A stretch of DNA of 64,000 nt from Methylobacterium organophilum. Lineage in GTDB: Bacteria; Pseudomonadota; Alphaproteobacteria; Rhizobiales; Beijerinckiaceae. The first letter of the stretch is position 1, and each line of letters opens with the position of its first letter. Below the pieces are notes generated by a model. That model saw only the letters and a program-made list of their open reading frames with translations. It was not told the DNA's origin and did no database searches. The translations under genes were made by a program, and so were the position numbers. The DNA is taken from assembly GCF_022179465.1 (NCBI RefSeq), contig NZ_BPQV01000001.1:517053-581052 (forward strand). The letters run 5' to 3'. This document shows positions 9,738 to 19,353 of the stretch, one piece after another.

Positions 9738-10655
9738 CTACCCGGCCTTCAGCGCCAGCGTCCGGTCGGGCTCCCGGCCGAAGCCCCGGATCGCCATGCG
9801 TGCCCCCTCCACCGTGACGAAGGCATAGGCGGAGGTGGTCGGCGTATCGACCATGCCGTGCAGATTCACGAAATGGACGCCGCCGGCCTCGCCGTAATTG
9901 CCGGCATGGTTGTGCCCGCAGAAATAGGCCAGCACGTGGGGCTGGGCGGTCAACAGGCTCACGACCCGCTCCGAATCCCACAGATTGTGGGGATTGGCCG
10001 GATAGACCGGGTAATGGCCCATCACGATCACCCGCTCGCCGCGTCTGGCCGCGGCCGCGAGCGTCTCGCCGAGCCAGGCGAATTGCCGGTCGCTCAAGGA
10101 GCCGTTCCAGGGCTTGGCGTTCTCCGCCCCCGCCTCGGCGAGCTTGCGCAGGCGCTCGGCGGCGAGCTCCCGGCGCGGATCGCCCGGGGGCGGGGCGAAG
10201 AGCGAGACCTCGTTGCCGTCGAGGACGACGAAGCGGAGGCCGCCGACCGCGAAGTCGTAGTAGCTGCGTTCGAGCCCGAGCAGGGTCATCGCCGCGTTCA
10301 GCTCCTCGGCGGCGACGGAGAAATCGTGGTTGCCGAGGAGGAAGACCTTGTCGTGGCGCAGGCGGCCATAGACCTGCAGGATCGGATCGAAGCTCGCCCG
10401 GTCGCGGTCGATCACGTCGCCGAGGGTCGCCACGAAGCGCAGGTCCTGCCCGTTGAAGGCGTCGACCGCCTCGCGCAGCTTCCACAGGCTCTCGGAATAG
10501 TAGCGGTTCAGGGGCAGGTTGGGCGGCGCGGGGGCGTATTGCGGATCGGCGACGAGGCCGAAGCGCACCGGCCCCTCCGCCGCCGCGGCCCGGCCGGGAT
10601 AGGGCGCCGCCAGCATCGCCGCGCCCGCGGACAGGATGGACCTGCGCGACACCAT
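9738..10655 (-). CDS. Tat-exported calcineurin-like metallophosphoesterase
   Basis: A 305-residue binuclear metal phosphoesterase. The N-terminus carries a Tat-type signal (SRRSILSAG, hydrophobic stretch, then AAAAEG). Metal-binding motifs follow in the expected order: GLVADPQY, LGDVIDRD, LLGNHDF, VIVMGHYPVY and FCGHNHAGNYG. The family includes manganese-dependent ADP-ribose/CDP-alcohol diphosphatases, which this protein resembles in length and in the GNHDF and HYPVYP segments, but the substrate is not proven. The ATG at 10655 has GGAGG seven bases upstream. It faces mtnP and is divergent from the histidine operon. Confidence 0.82.
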   Translation of the reverse strand: MVSRRSILSAGAAMLAAPYPGRAAAAEGPVRFGLVADPQYAPAPPNLPLNRYYSESLWKLREAVDAFNGQDLRFVATLGDVIDRDRASFDPILQVYGRLRHDKVFLLGNHDFSVAAEELNAAMTLLGLERSYYDFAVGGLRFVVLDGNEVSLFAPPPGDPRRELAAERLRKLAEAGAENAKPWNGSLSDRQFAWLGETLAAAARRGERVIVMGHYPVYPANPHNLWDSERVVSLLTAQPHVLAYFCGHNHAGNYGEAGGVHFVNLHGMVDTPTTSAYAFVTVEGARMAIRGFGREPDRTLALKAG

Positions 10656-10835
10656 TCCGCTCCTCCGGTTTTCCGCGGCGCGCCGCGCCCGGAACGGGCG
10701 ACACTCGCCGCCCGCCGTGACCGCCCTGTGACGATCCCGGCGCGGACACCCTTCCCCCCGCCCGGGAAAGCGCTCTAAAAGGCGGACCCGGCCGAAAAGG
10801 CCGCCCGTTGGTCCCGAAGGCTCCGAGTTCATCCG

Positions 10836-11423
10836 ATGCGTGCCGCCAGCATCAGCCGCAAGACGGCGGAAACCGACGTCGCCGTCTCGATCGCCCTCGA
10901 CGGCACGGGCAAGGCCAGCATCGACACGGGCGTCGGCTTCCTCGACCACATGCTGGAGCTGCTCGCCCGGCACGCCCTGTTCGATCTCGACGTGAAGGTC
11001 GAGGGCGACCTGCATGTCGACCAGCACCACACCACGGAGGATGCGGGCATCGCCCTGGGCCAGGCCTTCGCCAAGGCGCTCGGGGACAAGCGCGGCATCG
11101 CCCGCTACGCCGACCTCCACCTGCCCATGGACGAGACGCTCTCCCGCGTCGCCATCGACATCTCGGGCCGGCCCTTCCTGGTGTTCCGCACCCAGTTCCG
11201 CGTCGAGAAGATCGGCCAGTTCGACACCGAGCTCGTGCGCGAGTGGTTCCAGGCCTTCGCCATGAATGCCGGCATCACCCTCCACGTGGAGACGCTCTAC
11301 GGCGAGAACGCCCACCACATCGCCGAGAGCTGCTTCAAGGGCCTCGCCCGGGCCCTGCGCGCGGCGGTGGCCGTCGACCCCCGCGAGGAAGGCCGCGTGC
11401 CCTCGACCAAGGGATCGCTCTGA
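10836..11423 (+). CDS. hisB: Imidazoleglycerol-phosphate dehydratase
   Basis: The 195-residue monofunctional HisB, which catalyses the sixth step of histidine synthesis. The metal-binding motifs [10 protein letters not shown], the [14 protein letters not shown] segment and the C-terminal [18 protein letters not shown] are complete. The HAD phosphatase part found in the enterobacterial fusion is absent, as is normal in alphaproteobacteria. It opens the main his operon; its stop overlaps the next ATG by one base. Confidence 0.96.
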   Translation: MRAASISRKTAETDVAVSIALDGTGKASIDTGVGFLDHMLELLARHALFDLDVKVEGDLHVDQHHTTEDAGIALGQAFAKALGDKRGIARYADLHLPMDETLSRVAIDISGRPFLVFRTQFRVEKIGQFDTELVREWFQAFAMNAGITLHVETLYGENAHHIAESCFKGLARALRAAVAVDPREEGRVPSTKGSL

Positions 11424-11914
11424 TGGGCCTCCGGATGCGCACCTACACCCTGCACCTGCCCGAGGGGGCCTTGCGCGGCGATGCCCGGGCCCTGGACCGC
11501 GCCCACATGGTGCCGGACGGCTTCTCCTGGCCGGCCTTCGCCTTCACGGCCCTGTGGTTCTTCTTCCACCGGCTCTGGCTCGCCGGCGCCCTCGTCCTCG
11601 CCTTCCTGGTGGCCCTGGCGGTCGGCGGGCGCCTGCTCGGCCTCACCCCCTGGGCGGGTATCCTGGTCAGCCTGCTCGCCGCGATCCTGATCGGGCTCGA
11701 GGCCGCGAGCCTGCGCCGCTGGACCTATGCCCGGAACGGCCGCCCGGCCCGGGACGCGGTGATCGCGGCCTCGTCCGAGGAGGCCGAAGCCAAGGCCGTC
11801 GCCCGCTGGCTCGATCCCGCCGGCACCGGCATCCCGGTCACCGTGCGCCCCGCCGCCCGGCGGCGCGACGAGGAGGTGATCGGCCTGTTTCCCGCCAGCG
11901 AGGGTTCGCGGTGA
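11423..11914 (+). CDS. DUF2628-type membrane protein inside the his operon
   Basis: A 163-residue protein with two or three central hydrophobic helices (about 32-95) and a charged C-terminal part. The N-terminal region (TYTLHLPEG, then [20 protein letters not shown]) matches, from memory, the DUF2628 pattern that often lies between hisB and hisH in Rhizobiales. No catalytic motif is visible and no role in histidine synthesis is known to me. Both junctions overlap (1 base with hisB, 4 bases with hisH), which implies translational coupling and a shared transcript. Confidence 0.75.
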   Translation: MGLRMRTYTLHLPEGALRGDARALDRAHMVPDGFSWPAFAFTALWFFFHRLWLAGALVLAFLVALAVGGRLLGLTPWAGILVSLLAAILIGLEAASLRRWTYARNGRPARDAVIAASSEEAEAKAVARWLDPAGTGIPVTVRPAARRRDEEVIGLFPASEGSR

Positions 11915-12573
11915 GCACGCAGACCGTCGCGATCATCGATTACGGCTCGGGCAACCTGCATTCGGCCACCAAGGCCTTCGAGCGGGCGGCCCGGGAGGCG
12001 GGGCTCGACGGCACCCGCATCCGCGTCACCGACGAGCCCGAGGTCGTGGCCGCGGCCGACCGCATCGTCCTGCCCGGCGTCGGCGCCTATGCCGATTGCC
12101 GGCGCGGCCTCGACGCGGTCTCCGGCATGGTCGAGGCGATGACGGAGGCCGTGCAGCGCCGCGGCCGCCCCTTCCTCGGCATCTGCGTCGGCATGCAGCT
12201 GATGGCGAGCCGCGGCCTCGAATACGAGACCACGGAGGGCCTCGGCTGGATCCCCGGCGACGTGGCCCCGATCACCCCCGCCGACCCCGCCCTCAAGATC
12301 CCGCATATGGGCTGGAACACCCTGCGCCTCGACCGGGAGCAGGCCCTGTTCGAGGGGATCCCGACCGGCGAGGACGGCCTGCATGCCTATTTCGTGCACA
12401 GCTTCGCCCTCGTGCCGCAGAACCCGCAGGACGTGGTGGCCCATGCCGATTACGGCGGCCCCGTCACGGCGGCGGTGGCCCGCGACAACCTGGCGGGCAT
12501 GCAGTTCCACCCGGAGAAGAGCCAGCGCCTCGGCCTTGCGCTCATCGCCAACTTTTTGCGCTGGCGGCCCTGA
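11911..12573 (+). CDS. hisH: Imidazole glycerol phosphate synthase, glutamine amidotransferase subunit
   Basis: A 220-residue class I glutamine amidotransferase that feeds ammonia to HisF. The nucleophile is C92 in LGICVGMQL, and the His-Glu pair is in FHPEKSQ near the C-terminus. The GTG at 11911 overlaps the preceding stop by 4 bases and gives the family N-terminus [13 protein letters not shown]. It acts with hisF, which lies two genes downstream. Confidence 0.95.
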   Translation: MSTQTVAIIDYGSGNLHSATKAFERAAREAGLDGTRIRVTDEPEVVAAADRIVLPGVGAYADCRRGLDAVSGMVEAMTEAVQRRGRPFLGICVGMQLMASRGLEYETTEGLGWIPGDVAPITPADPALKIPHMGWNTLRLDREQALFEGIPTGEDGLHAYFVHSFALVPQNPQDVVAHADYGGPVTAAVARDNLAGMQFHPEKSQRLGLALIANFLRWRP

Positions 12574-12630
12574 GGCGAGGGAGCCGACACTGGCTCCGAT
12601 TCGGTCCGCAACCTGAAGGTATCTCGACCC

Positions 12631-13377
12631 GTGATCCTGTTTCCGGCGATCGACCTCAAGGAGGGGCGCTGCGTCCGCCTCGTCCAGGGCGACATGGCCC
12701 AGGCCAAGGTGTTCAACGACGATCCGGCCGCGCAAGGCGAGGCGTTCGAGCGGCAGGGGTTTTCCTGGCTGCACGTGGTGGATCTCGACGGCGCCTTCGC
12801 CGGCGCCCCGCGCAACGCCGCCGCGGTAGACGCGATCCTCGCCCGGGTGCGCCTGCCGGTGCAGCTCGGCGGCGGCATCCGCGAGATGCGCACGCTGGAA
12901 GCCTGGCTGGAGAAGGGCGTGAGCCGCGTCATCATCGGCACCGCCGCCGTGCGCGACCCCGCCTTCGTGCACGAGGCGGCCCGGCGCCATCCCGGCCGCA
13001 TCGCGGTCGGCATCGACGCCAAGGACGGGCTCGTAGCGGTGGAGGGCTGGGCCCAGACCTCCAGCATGACGGCGGAGGATCTCGGCCGCCGCTTCGAGGA
13101 TGCGGGCGTGGCCGCCATCATCTACACCGACATCGCCCGGGACGGCATCCTGAAGGGGCTCAACATCGAGATGACCCTGGCCCTCGCCGAGGCGGTCTCG
13201 ATCCCCGTGATCGCCTCGGGGGGCCTCGCCTCGATCGACGACGTGCACCGGCTGCTCGAACCCGATTGCGCCAAGCTCGCCGGCGCCATCACGGGCCGCG
13301 CCCTCTATGACGGGCGCATCGACCCGAAGGAGGCCCTCGATGCCATCGCTCAGGCGGCCAAGCGCCTCGCTTCGTGA
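12631..13377 (+). CDS. hisA: Phosphoribosylformimino-5-aminoimidazole carboxamide ribotide isomerase
   Basis: A 248-residue (beta-alpha)8 barrel that isomerises ProFAR to PRFAR. It starts [16 protein letters not shown] with the catalytic D8-equivalent, and the second catalytic Asp lies in [12 protein letters not shown]. The phosphate-binding loops LGGGIRE and ASGGLAS are visible. The start is GTG at 12631. It shares its ancestor and fold with hisF, which follows 24 bases later. Confidence 0.96.
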   Translation: MILFPAIDLKEGRCVRLVQGDMAQAKVFNDDPAAQGEAFERQGFSWLHVVDLDGAFAGAPRNAAAVDAILARVRLPVQLGGGIREMRTLEAWLEKGVSRVIIGTAAVRDPAFVHEAARRHPGRIAVGIDAKDGLVAVEGWAQTSSMTAEDLGRRFEDAGVAAIIYTDIARDGILKGLNIEMTLALAEAVSIPVIASGGLASIDDVHRLLEPDCAKLAGAITGRALYDGRIDPKEALDAIAQAAKRLAS

Positions 13378-13401
13378 TCGCCGACGCCCGAGGGACCTCC
13401 G

Positions 13402-14178
13402 TTGCTCAAGACCCGCATCATCCCCTGCCTCGACGTCAAGGACGGCCGCGTGGTCAAGGGCGTGCAGTTCCTGGAACTGCGCGACGCCGGCGATCCGGTG
13501 GAATCGGCCAAGGCCTATGACGCGGCCGGGGCCGACGAGCTCTGCTTCCTCGACATCACCGCGAGCCACGAGGACCGCGGCACCCTGCTCGACGTGGTGA
13601 GCCGCACGGCGGAGGCCTGCTTCATGCCGCTCACGGTCGGGGGCGGGGTGCGCACCGTCGCCGACGTGCGCACGCTCCTGCTCGCGGGCGCCGACAAGGT
13701 CGGCATCAACACCGCCGCGGTGAACAACCCGGACGTGGTCGCGGCGGCGGCGGAAAAGTTCGGCGACCAGTGCATCGTCGTCGCCATCGACGCCAAGCGC
13801 GTCTCGGGGCCGGGCGAGACGCCGCGCTGGGAGATCTTCACCCATGGCGGCCGCAAGCCGACGGGGATCGACGCGGTCGCCTTCGCCCGGATGATCACCG
13901 AGCGCGGGGCGGGCGAACTGCTCGTGACCTCCATGGACAAGGACGGCACGCGCTCGGGCTACGACATCGCGCTCACCCGGGCGATCGCCGACGCGGTGCG
14001 GGTGCCGGTGATCGCCTCCGGCGGCGTCGGCGGCCTCGACGACCTCGTGGCCGGGGTGCGCGACGGGGGGGCCAGCGCCGTGCTCGCCGCCTCGATCTTC
14101 CATTTCGGGCAGCACAGCATCGGCGAGGCCAAGGCCCACATGGCCGCGGCCGGGCTGGCCATGCGGCTCGACCCGTAA
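13402..14178 (+). CDS. hisF: Imidazole glycerol phosphate synthase, cyclase subunit
   Basis: A 258-residue (beta-alpha)8 barrel that uses ammonia from HisH to make imidazoleglycerol phosphate and AICAR. The catalytic Asp residues lie in [12 protein letters not shown] and VVAIDAKRV-type strands. GGGVRTV and [11 protein letters not shown] are the phosphate loops. The TTG start at 13402 is the only one that gives the conserved N-terminus [11 protein letters not shown]. Confidence 0.96.
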   Translation: MLKTRIIPCLDVKDGRVVKGVQFLELRDAGDPVESAKAYDAAGADELCFLDITASHEDRGTLLDVVSRTAEACFMPLTVGGGVRTVADVRTLLLAGADKVGINTAAVNNPDVVAAAAEKFGDQCIVVAIDAKRVSGPGETPRWEIFTHGGRKPTGIDAVAFARMITERGAGELLVTSMDKDGTRSGYDIALTRAIADAVRVPVIASGGVGGLDDLVAGVRDGGASAVLAASIFHFGQHSIGEAKAHMAAAGLAMRLDP

Positions 14179-14315
14179 CCCACGGACCGCAACGCTCAGG
14201 CCCGAGGCGATAGGATGGACCGTCGTCGTCAATTCGGCCCCTTGACCCGGGCCACGGGCCTCATCAGGGTCCTGAGCCGGCAGCACGCCTCCGCGTGCCC
14301 ATCTGCGCGGATGGC

Positions 14316-14639
14316 ATGACTCGCTACACCCTGAACGACCTCGCCGCCCTGATCGATCGCCGGGCCCAGTCACCGGCGGACGAATCCTATACGGCCAAGC
14401 TCCTCGCCGCCGCCCCGGTTAAGCCCGCCAAGAAGCTCGGCGAGGAGGCGGTGGAGGCTGCCATCGCCGCGGTGCAGGGCGACCGCAAGAACCTCGTTCT
14501 GGAGGCGGCGGACGTGCTCTACCACCTCCTCGTGGTGCTCAAGGCGGGCGGCGTCACCCTCGATGAGGTGATGGCGGAGCTGGAGCGGCGCACGGCCCAG
14601 AGCGGTCTCGCCGAGAAAGCCGCGCGGAGGGGCACATGA
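14316..14639 (+). CDS. hisE: Phosphoribosyl-ATP pyrophosphatase
   Basis: A 107-residue all-helical pyrophosphohydrolase that converts phosphoribosyl-ATP to phosphoribosyl-AMP. The MazG-like metal site is visible as [14 protein letters not shown] and [13 protein letters not shown]. HisI (cyclohydrolase) is not fused and is not in this window. The ATG at 14316 gives the family N-terminus; a GTG at 14295 in frame is less likely. The stop overlaps the coaA start by 4 bases. Confidence 0.95.
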   Translation: MTRYTLNDLAALIDRRAQSPADESYTAKLLAAAPVKPAKKLGEEAVEAAIAAVQGDRKNLVLEAADVLYHLLVVLKAGGVTLDEVMAELERRTAQSGLAEKAARRGT

Positions 14640-15649
14640 TCGGGGCCCCGATCCCGGAGACGGGCGTCGCGCCGGGCGATGCCCAGAATCCGGTGACGGG
14701 GGAAGGCCCGAGCGGCCTCTCGCCCTACCGCATCTTCGCCCGGGAGGAATGGGCGCAGCTGCGCGCCGACACGCCCCTGACCCTCACCGTCGACGACATC
14801 ACCCGGCTGCAATCGATCAACGACCCGATCTCCATCGAGGAGGTCGTGGCGATCTACCTGCCGCTCTCGCGCCTGCTCTCCCTCTACGTCGCGGCGACGC
14901 AGGGCCTGTTCAAGGCGACCCAGCGCTTCCTCCTGGCCGAGCGCGAGGCCAAGGTCCCCTACATCATCGGTCTGGCCGGCTCGGTCGCGGTGGGCAAATC
15001 GACCACCGCCCGCGTGCTCAAGGCCCTGCTCGCCCGCTGGCCGAACACGCCGAAGGTCGACCTCATCACCACCGACGGTTTCCTCTACCCCAATGCCGAG
15101 CTCCAGCGCATGGGCGCGATGGAGCGCAAGGGCTTCCCCGAGAGCTACGACAGCACGGCGCTCCTGCGCTTCCTCTCCGATATCAAGGCCGGCCATCGCC
15201 GGGTCTCGGCGCCGGTCTATTCCCACCTCGTCTACGACGTGGTGCCGGGCGAGGAGCAGGTGATCGAATCGCCCGACATCCTGATCGTCGAGGGGCTGAA
15301 CGTGCTGCAGCCCGCCCGCCTGCCCCGGGACGGCACGGCGATCCCCTTCGTCTCCGACTTCTTCGATTTCTCGATCTATCTCGATGGGCACGAGGACGAC
15401 CTGCACCGCTGGTACGTCACGCGCTTCCTGAAGCTGCGCCAGACCGCCTTCCGCGACCCGCTCTCCTATTTCCGCAAATACGCGGAGATCGGCGAGGAGG
15501 AGGCCCTGGACACCGCCGACCACCTCTGGACCACGATCAACCTGCCCAACCTGCGCGACAACATCCTGCCGACCCGCCAGCGGGCCAGCCTGATCCTCGC
15601 CAAGGGCGCGAGCCACCGCATCGAGAGCGTGGCCCTGCGGCGGTTGTAA
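14636..15649 (+). CDS. coaA: Type I pantothenate kinase
   Basis: A 337-residue CoaA, which phosphorylates pantothenate in the first step of coenzyme A synthesis. The P-loop GSVAVGKST is near residue 118, and the family motifs [24 protein letters not shown] and VEGLNVLQ follow in order. Coupling to hisE (ATGA overlap) and its place at the end of the his operon are familiar from Rhizobiales. Expression therefore probably follows histidine-operon control, although no attenuator is visible. Confidence 0.95.
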   Translation: MIGAPIPETGVAPGDAQNPVTGEGPSGLSPYRIFAREEWAQLRADTPLTLTVDDITRLQSINDPISIEEVVAIYLPLSRLLSLYVAATQGLFKATQRFLLAEREAKVPYIIGLAGSVAVGKSTTARVLKALLARWPNTPKVDLITTDGFLYPNAELQRMGAMERKGFPESYDSTALLRFLSDIKAGHRRVSAPVYSHLVYDVVPGEEQVIESPDILIVEGLNVLQPARLPRDGTAIPFVSDFFDFSIYLDGHEDDLHRWYVTRFLKLRQTAFRDPLSYFRKYAEIGEEEALDTADHLWTTINLPNLRDNILPTRQRASLILAKGASHRIESVALRRL

Positions 15650-15692
15650 GGAGGGGCCGCCAGGCCATCGTCATCGCGACCGTCGCATCGCC

Positions 15693-16262
15693 CTACGGGG
15701 TTTCCATCGGCACGGCCTTCTCGCTGGATCGGCGAATGGATGTCAGGGTTCGTCGCCGGATCAGGCCGCTGACCGGACGGATGAGATACCAGTAGGGCGT
15801 GAAACGAGCCCGGGCACCGGCATCGACACAGACGACCCGTGTCTCGGTCGAGAGCCGGCAGAGGCCTTGCCCTTTCGGCTCCACGGCGAAATTGAGCACG
15901 AGCTTGGCAATCCCCGGCTGATCGAGCGCCCGGAACGCGCTTCCACTTGCGATGGGCGTGAGGTCGAAATCGGACCGCCAGAAACGCCCGGCCAGTCCGT
16001 AGACGATCTCCTCGTCGTTGCTGTCCAGCAGGGTAAAGGTGTCGAGCCCGAAGGCGCGTCGATCCGCCAGGGGCCGCGGCGAGACACGCCGACCGATCCG
16101 CAGGGGCAATTCTCGCAGGCTCATCATGGCTTTGAAGAACGGATCGGTCTCAGTGCGATAGGAGCGCGCGGCCAGAAGGATGGTCCGGGGAGGGGCTTCG
16201 ATCTCGAGACTGTGCCGTTCGCGAAATTGCGGATGGGGCAGGTAGGTGTCGATCAGCGCCAT
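15693..16262 (-). CDS. Conserved hypothetical protein (possibly DUF2867-like)
   Basis: A 189-residue soluble-looking protein with no signal peptide and no catalytic motif I recognise. The C-terminal PYWYLIRPVSGLIRRR recalls DUF2867-like proteins, but this is from memory and weak. The ATG at 16262 is preferred; a GTG directly before it adds one residue. It is convergent with coaA. Confidence 0.6.
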   Translation of the reverse strand: MALIDTYLPHPQFRERHSLEIEAPPRTILLAARSYRTETDPFFKAMMSLRELPLRIGRRVSPRPLADRRAFGLDTFTLLDSNDEEIVYGLAGRFWRSDFDLTPIASGSAFRALDQPGIAKLVLNFAVEPKGQGLCRLSTETRVVCVDAGARARFTPYWYLIRPVSGLIRRRTLTSIRRSSEKAVPMETP

Positions 16263-16570
16263 CACGACTCTCGATGGGAGGGGAGCGGGATCCTTACGGG
16301 GGCATCCCCTCCTGCAGCCAGTGTTTCATGCCCCTGCGCAGATTGCTGTGTCAGGCGCGCGCCCTCCGACCGAAACCATCTTCTGCCGCCGCGGGCACGC
16401 CGGCCGCGCCATAGCAGACGTTTCTCTCGAACGGCTCGGCTTGCCCGCAAATCGCCGCGGCCTGCCCTGGGGATGCCACAAGCGCAGCCGTGTTTGCGCC
16501 ACATCTGTCAACGAGCTTTCGCCCTGTGAAGACCGGGGGCAACGGTCACAACAGGGTGAGTCGGGAGACG
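16263..16570. other. Intergenic region upstream of the transglycosylase
   Basis: About 308 bases between two divergent genes. Short open frames cross it on both strands without recognisable domains. GGGAG near 16563 serves the gene starting at 16571. Nothing else stands out. Confidence 0.4.
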
Positions 16571-17728
16571 ATGCAGGGCCGCGCGATCGGATCGACGCAG
16601 ACCGCCTCCGCCATGAGCGGACGCACCAGGCCGCAGGCGCGGCGCGACGTGATCGCGCTGGGTAGCGGCATCGGCAGGCTCCACGGCAACCGCGCCGCGC
16701 TCCTGCGCTCGATCCTGTCGATGACGCTCCTGGCCGGCGGCCTGAGCGCGGTCCTTCTCAATGCGGGCACCGATCTCGGCCGGGCCGAGGCCTCGACGAC
16801 CCATCTGGCCGAGATCTCGATGCCCAGGCCCCGCCTCCAGGCGCTCGCGCCGGAGGCGCCCAAGCCCGTGGTCCTGAAGGCCTCGGCGAGCTTCGCCGCC
16901 GTGCACGACCTCGACACCGAGCTCGGCGCGGGCACCGTCGACCGGGTCTCCTACGACTTCCTCCTGTCGCAGACCTCCACCGGCGATCCGAACGACATCC
17001 TCGAATTCGGGCCGATGAAGATCCGCCGCCACCTCGTCCAGAAGATCGTTCGGGCGGCGCAGGCGGTGCAGACCGATCCGGTGCTGCTGATGGCGGTGGC
17101 CGACAAGGAATCGAGCTTCATCACCGCGGTCCAGGCCAAGACCTCCTCGGCCACGGGCCTCTACCAGTTCATCGAGCGGACCTGGCTGAGCGTGGTGCGG
17201 GATTTCGGCGCCCAGCACGGGCTCGCCGCCGAGGCCGCCCTCGTCACCAGCGACGCCAACGACAAGCCGGTGATCGCGGATCCGGCGGAGCGCGCCCGGG
17301 TGCTGGAGCTGCGCCGCGATCCCTATCTCTCCGCCGTGATGGCCGGCGAGATGCTCAAGCGCGACGCCGCCCGCATCGCGCTCACCATCGGCCGCGAGCT
17401 GACGCTCGGCGAGATCTACCTCGCCCACTTCCTCGGCCCGGACGATGCCGAGCAGTTCCTCGCCACCGTGGTCGACAAGCCGAAATCCGCCGCCGCGGCC
17501 CTGCTGCCGGGGCCGGCCAAGGCCAACCGCTCGATCTTCTTCGGGGCCGCCGTCGGCCGCGGCCGCCACCGCAAGCCGGTCAGCCTCTCCGTCGCCCAGG
17601 TCCACGAGAAATTCGAGGCGATGATGAGCGCCCGCGGCGACCGCTACCGCGACGTCACCACGGTGGCCGGCATCACCCCGAAGGACGTGCTCGCCTATGC
17701 CGATGCCGCCGCCGTGCGGGCGGAGTGA
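16571..17728 (+). CDS. Lytic transglycosylase (SLT domain), membrane-anchored
   Basis: A 385-residue protein with a cytoplasmic basic N-terminus, one hydrophobic segment (about 43-65, SMTLLAGGLSAVLL) and a periplasmic part. The SLT/goose-lysozyme-like domain spans about 155-310; the catalytic glutamate is in VADKESSFITAV, followed by SSATGLYQFIERTW. It should cleave peptidoglycan glycan strands. The ATG at 16571 has a GGGAG 5-8 bases upstream; an ATG at 16613 would remove 14 residues. It neighbours an L,D-transpeptidase gene, another wall enzyme. Confidence 0.87.
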   Translation: MQGRAIGSTQTASAMSGRTRPQARRDVIALGSGIGRLHGNRAALLRSILSMTLLAGGLSAVLLNAGTDLGRAEASTTHLAEISMPRPRLQALAPEAPKPVVLKASASFAAVHDLDTELGAGTVDRVSYDFLLSQTSTGDPNDILEFGPMKIRRHLVQKIVRAAQAVQTDPVLLMAVADKESSFITAVQAKTSSATGLYQFIERTWLSVVRDFGAQHGLAAEAALVTSDANDKPVIADPAERARVLELRRDPYLSAVMAGEMLKRDAARIALTIGRELTLGEIYLAHFLGPDDAEQFLATVVDKPKSAAAALLPGPAKANRSIFFGAAVGRGRHRKPVSLSVAQVHEKFEAMMSARGDRYRDVTTVAGITPKDVLAYADAAAVRAE

Positions 17729-17861
17729 GCCGGGCCTCGAACGCCCGACTTGGCCGGTGAACAAGCCGTGAAACGGCCGCCGTCCCGCAACTGACGGCGC
17801 CCTGCCGACTTTTTAAGAGGCATCCCGCGTCCTGCGGAGCCTCGCATGTCGGAGGAACCCG

Positions 17862-18443
17862 GTGCTGAAAGCCAACGGCACGCCACCCGATCACCCCGTC
17901 CAGGCCGCCGGCGGCGACCCGCTGCTGCCGGGCCTGCGCCTCGACCAGATCGGCCAGGCGCTGGCCTCCTTCTACGACGATCTCGTCGCCGAGGGCGTGC
18001 CCGAGCACCTCGCGGTGCTGGTGCGTCAGGTCAAGCAGGCGGGCGCGCGGGTGCCGGGGCAGGAGACGCGGCTCGCCATCGTCGTGGAGGATGAGCCGGA
18101 GGTCCGTGCGCTGGCCGAGGGCCTGCTGGCGGAGACCGAGCTCGGGGTGATCGGCTGCGACACCGCCGAGAAGGCCCTGGCCGTGCTGCAGGAGCGCGGC
18201 GCCCATGTCGCCCTCGTCTTCGCCGATATCCGCCTCGCCGGCGCCATGGACGGGATCCAGCTCGCCCGGGCGGTGGCGACCCTGTGGCCGCAGGCGCGTC
18301 TGGTGGTCACCTCGGGCGCGGCCCCCGAGCGCCGCGACGAGATCCCGGACCAGGCCGTGTTCATCCCGAAGCCCTGGCGGGCGGCCGACCTCCTCGGCGA
18401 GGCCCAGCGCGCCGCCCGGAAGCCCGCGCCCCTCATCGCCTGA
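17862..18443 (+). CDS. NepR-like helix fused to a receiver domain
   Basis: A 193-residue protein with two parts. Residues about 25-65 (LDQIGQALASFYDD, then LVAEGVPEHLAVLVRQV) resemble the anti-sigma factor NepR of the alphaproteobacterial general stress response. Residues about 69-190 are a receiver domain: acidic pocket VVEDEPEV, phosphoacceptor Asp in LVFADIRLAG, Thr/Ser in VVTSG and Lys in FIPKPW are all present. The start is GTG at 17862 with GGAGGA 6 bases upstream. A receiver that exposes or hides a NepR-like segment could act in PhyR-NepR-EcfG partner switching. The similarity is by eye; a plain response regulator with a helical extension is the alternative. Confidence 0.75.
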   Translation: MLKANGTPPDHPVQAAGGDPLLPGLRLDQIGQALASFYDDLVAEGVPEHLAVLVRQVKQAGARVPGQETRLAIVVEDEPEVRALAEGLLAETELGVIGCDTAEKALAVLQERGAHVALVFADIRLAGAMDGIQLARAVATLWPQARLVVTSGAAPERRDEIPDQAVFIPKPWRAADLLGEAQRAARKPAPLIA

Positions 18444-18559
18444 CGCGGACGATCGTATTCCCGCCGCGATCAGACTCGCTGCGAGCGTTCGCGGCGGGCA
18501 TCGTCACGGCTCCGTGCGGCCTCACACGACGACGCGGTGACGAAACAGGCGATAGGCGT

Positions 18560-18584
18560 GGAACCGCGTGCCGACGGTCACGCT
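18560..18584 (+). promoter_or_regulatory. Possible EcfG-type promoter before the L,D-transpeptidase
   Basis: GGAAC (18560-18564), then 16 bases, then CGCT (18581-18584). The EcfG consensus in Methylobacterium is GGAAC, 16-17 bases, CGTT, so one base differs. It lies 36 bases before the ATG, a sensible distance. Weak evidence on its own. Confidence 0.3.
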
Positions 18585-18619
18585 TGTATAGCAAAGATTA
18601 TTGCACAGGTAGGCAGACC

Positions 18620-19282
18620 ATGAAGTCCCTGGCCTCTGTTCTCGCCGGCGCGATCGGCGCGTGTCTTCTTGCGACCACTGCGGCTCAGGCCGTCCCCTAC
18701 GACCCCTTCGCCGGCAACGACGCCGACGATTACTACGCAGAGGATGGCGGCCAGGGCGGCTGGCCCGTCCAGGGCCCCTATGGCGGCCAGTCCGGCTATT
18801 ACGGGCAGGGCCAGCAGGCCTCGCCCCAGGCCCAGGTCGCGCCGATCCCGCGGGAGGTCGTCGCCTTCGACGGCAACTACGCCCCGGGCACCATCGTGGT
18901 CTCCACCGCCGAGCGGCGCCTGTATTTCGTGATGCCGGGCGGTCGGGCGATGCGCTACGGCGTCGGCGTCGGCCGGCCGGGCTTCACCTGGTCGGGGGTG
19001 AACAAGATCACCGCCAAGAAGGAATGGCCGTCCTGGACGCCGCCCAAGGCCATGCTCGCCCGCCGCCCCGACCTGCCGCGCTACATGGCCGGGGGCATCG
19101 AGAACCCGCTCGGCGCCCGCGCCATGTATATCGGCAATTCCGAATACCGGATCCACGGCTCCAACGAGCCGGACACGATCGGCCAGGCCGTCTCCTCGGG
19201 CTGCATCCGCATGACCAACGACGACGTGACCGATCTCTACGAGCGCGTGAGGATCGGCGCCAAGGTCGTCGTGCTGAACTGA
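18620..19282 (+). CDS. L,D-transpeptidase (YkuD domain)
   Basis: A 220-residue exported enzyme. A Sec signal (about 1-24, ending TAAQA) is followed by a Gly/Gln/Tyr-rich linker (about 30-70) and a YkuD domain (about 90-220). The catalytic motif HGSNEPDTIG then SSGCIRM, with nucleophile C195, is intact. It makes 3-3 crosslinks in peptidoglycan or anchors lipoproteins. The ATG at 18620 follows AGGCAGACC. The nearby EcfG-like sequence hints at stress control. A strong hairpin follows at 19307. Confidence 0.9.
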   Translation: MKSLASVLAGAIGACLLATTAAQAVPYDPFAGNDADDYYAEDGGQGGWPVQGPYGGQSGYYGQGQQASPQAQVAPIPREVVAFDGNYAPGTIVVSTAERRLYFVMPGGRAMRYGVGVGRPGFTWSGVNKITAKKEWPSWTPPKAMLARRPDLPRYMAGGIENPLGARAMYIGNSEYRIHGSNEPDTIGQAVSSGCIRMTNDDVTDLYERVRIGAKVVVLN

Positions 19283-19306
19283 GGCCCTGAGATTCCTTTA
19301 GAAAAA

Positions 19307-19339
19307 GAGCCGCGCCGGGCGTATTGCCCGGCGCGGCTC
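19307..19339 (-). terminator. Intrinsic terminator for the minus-strand gene (bidirectional stem)
   Basis: A perfect 14-bp stem (GAGCCGCGCCGGGC with its complement) and a 5-base loop. On the minus strand it is followed by TTTTTCT, a classic U-tract, so it ends the transcript of the gene at 19354-19698. The same stem lies 25 bases after the L,D-transpeptidase stop and may serve it as well. Confidence 0.85.
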
Positions 19340-19353
19340 TGTCACGGGCCGGC

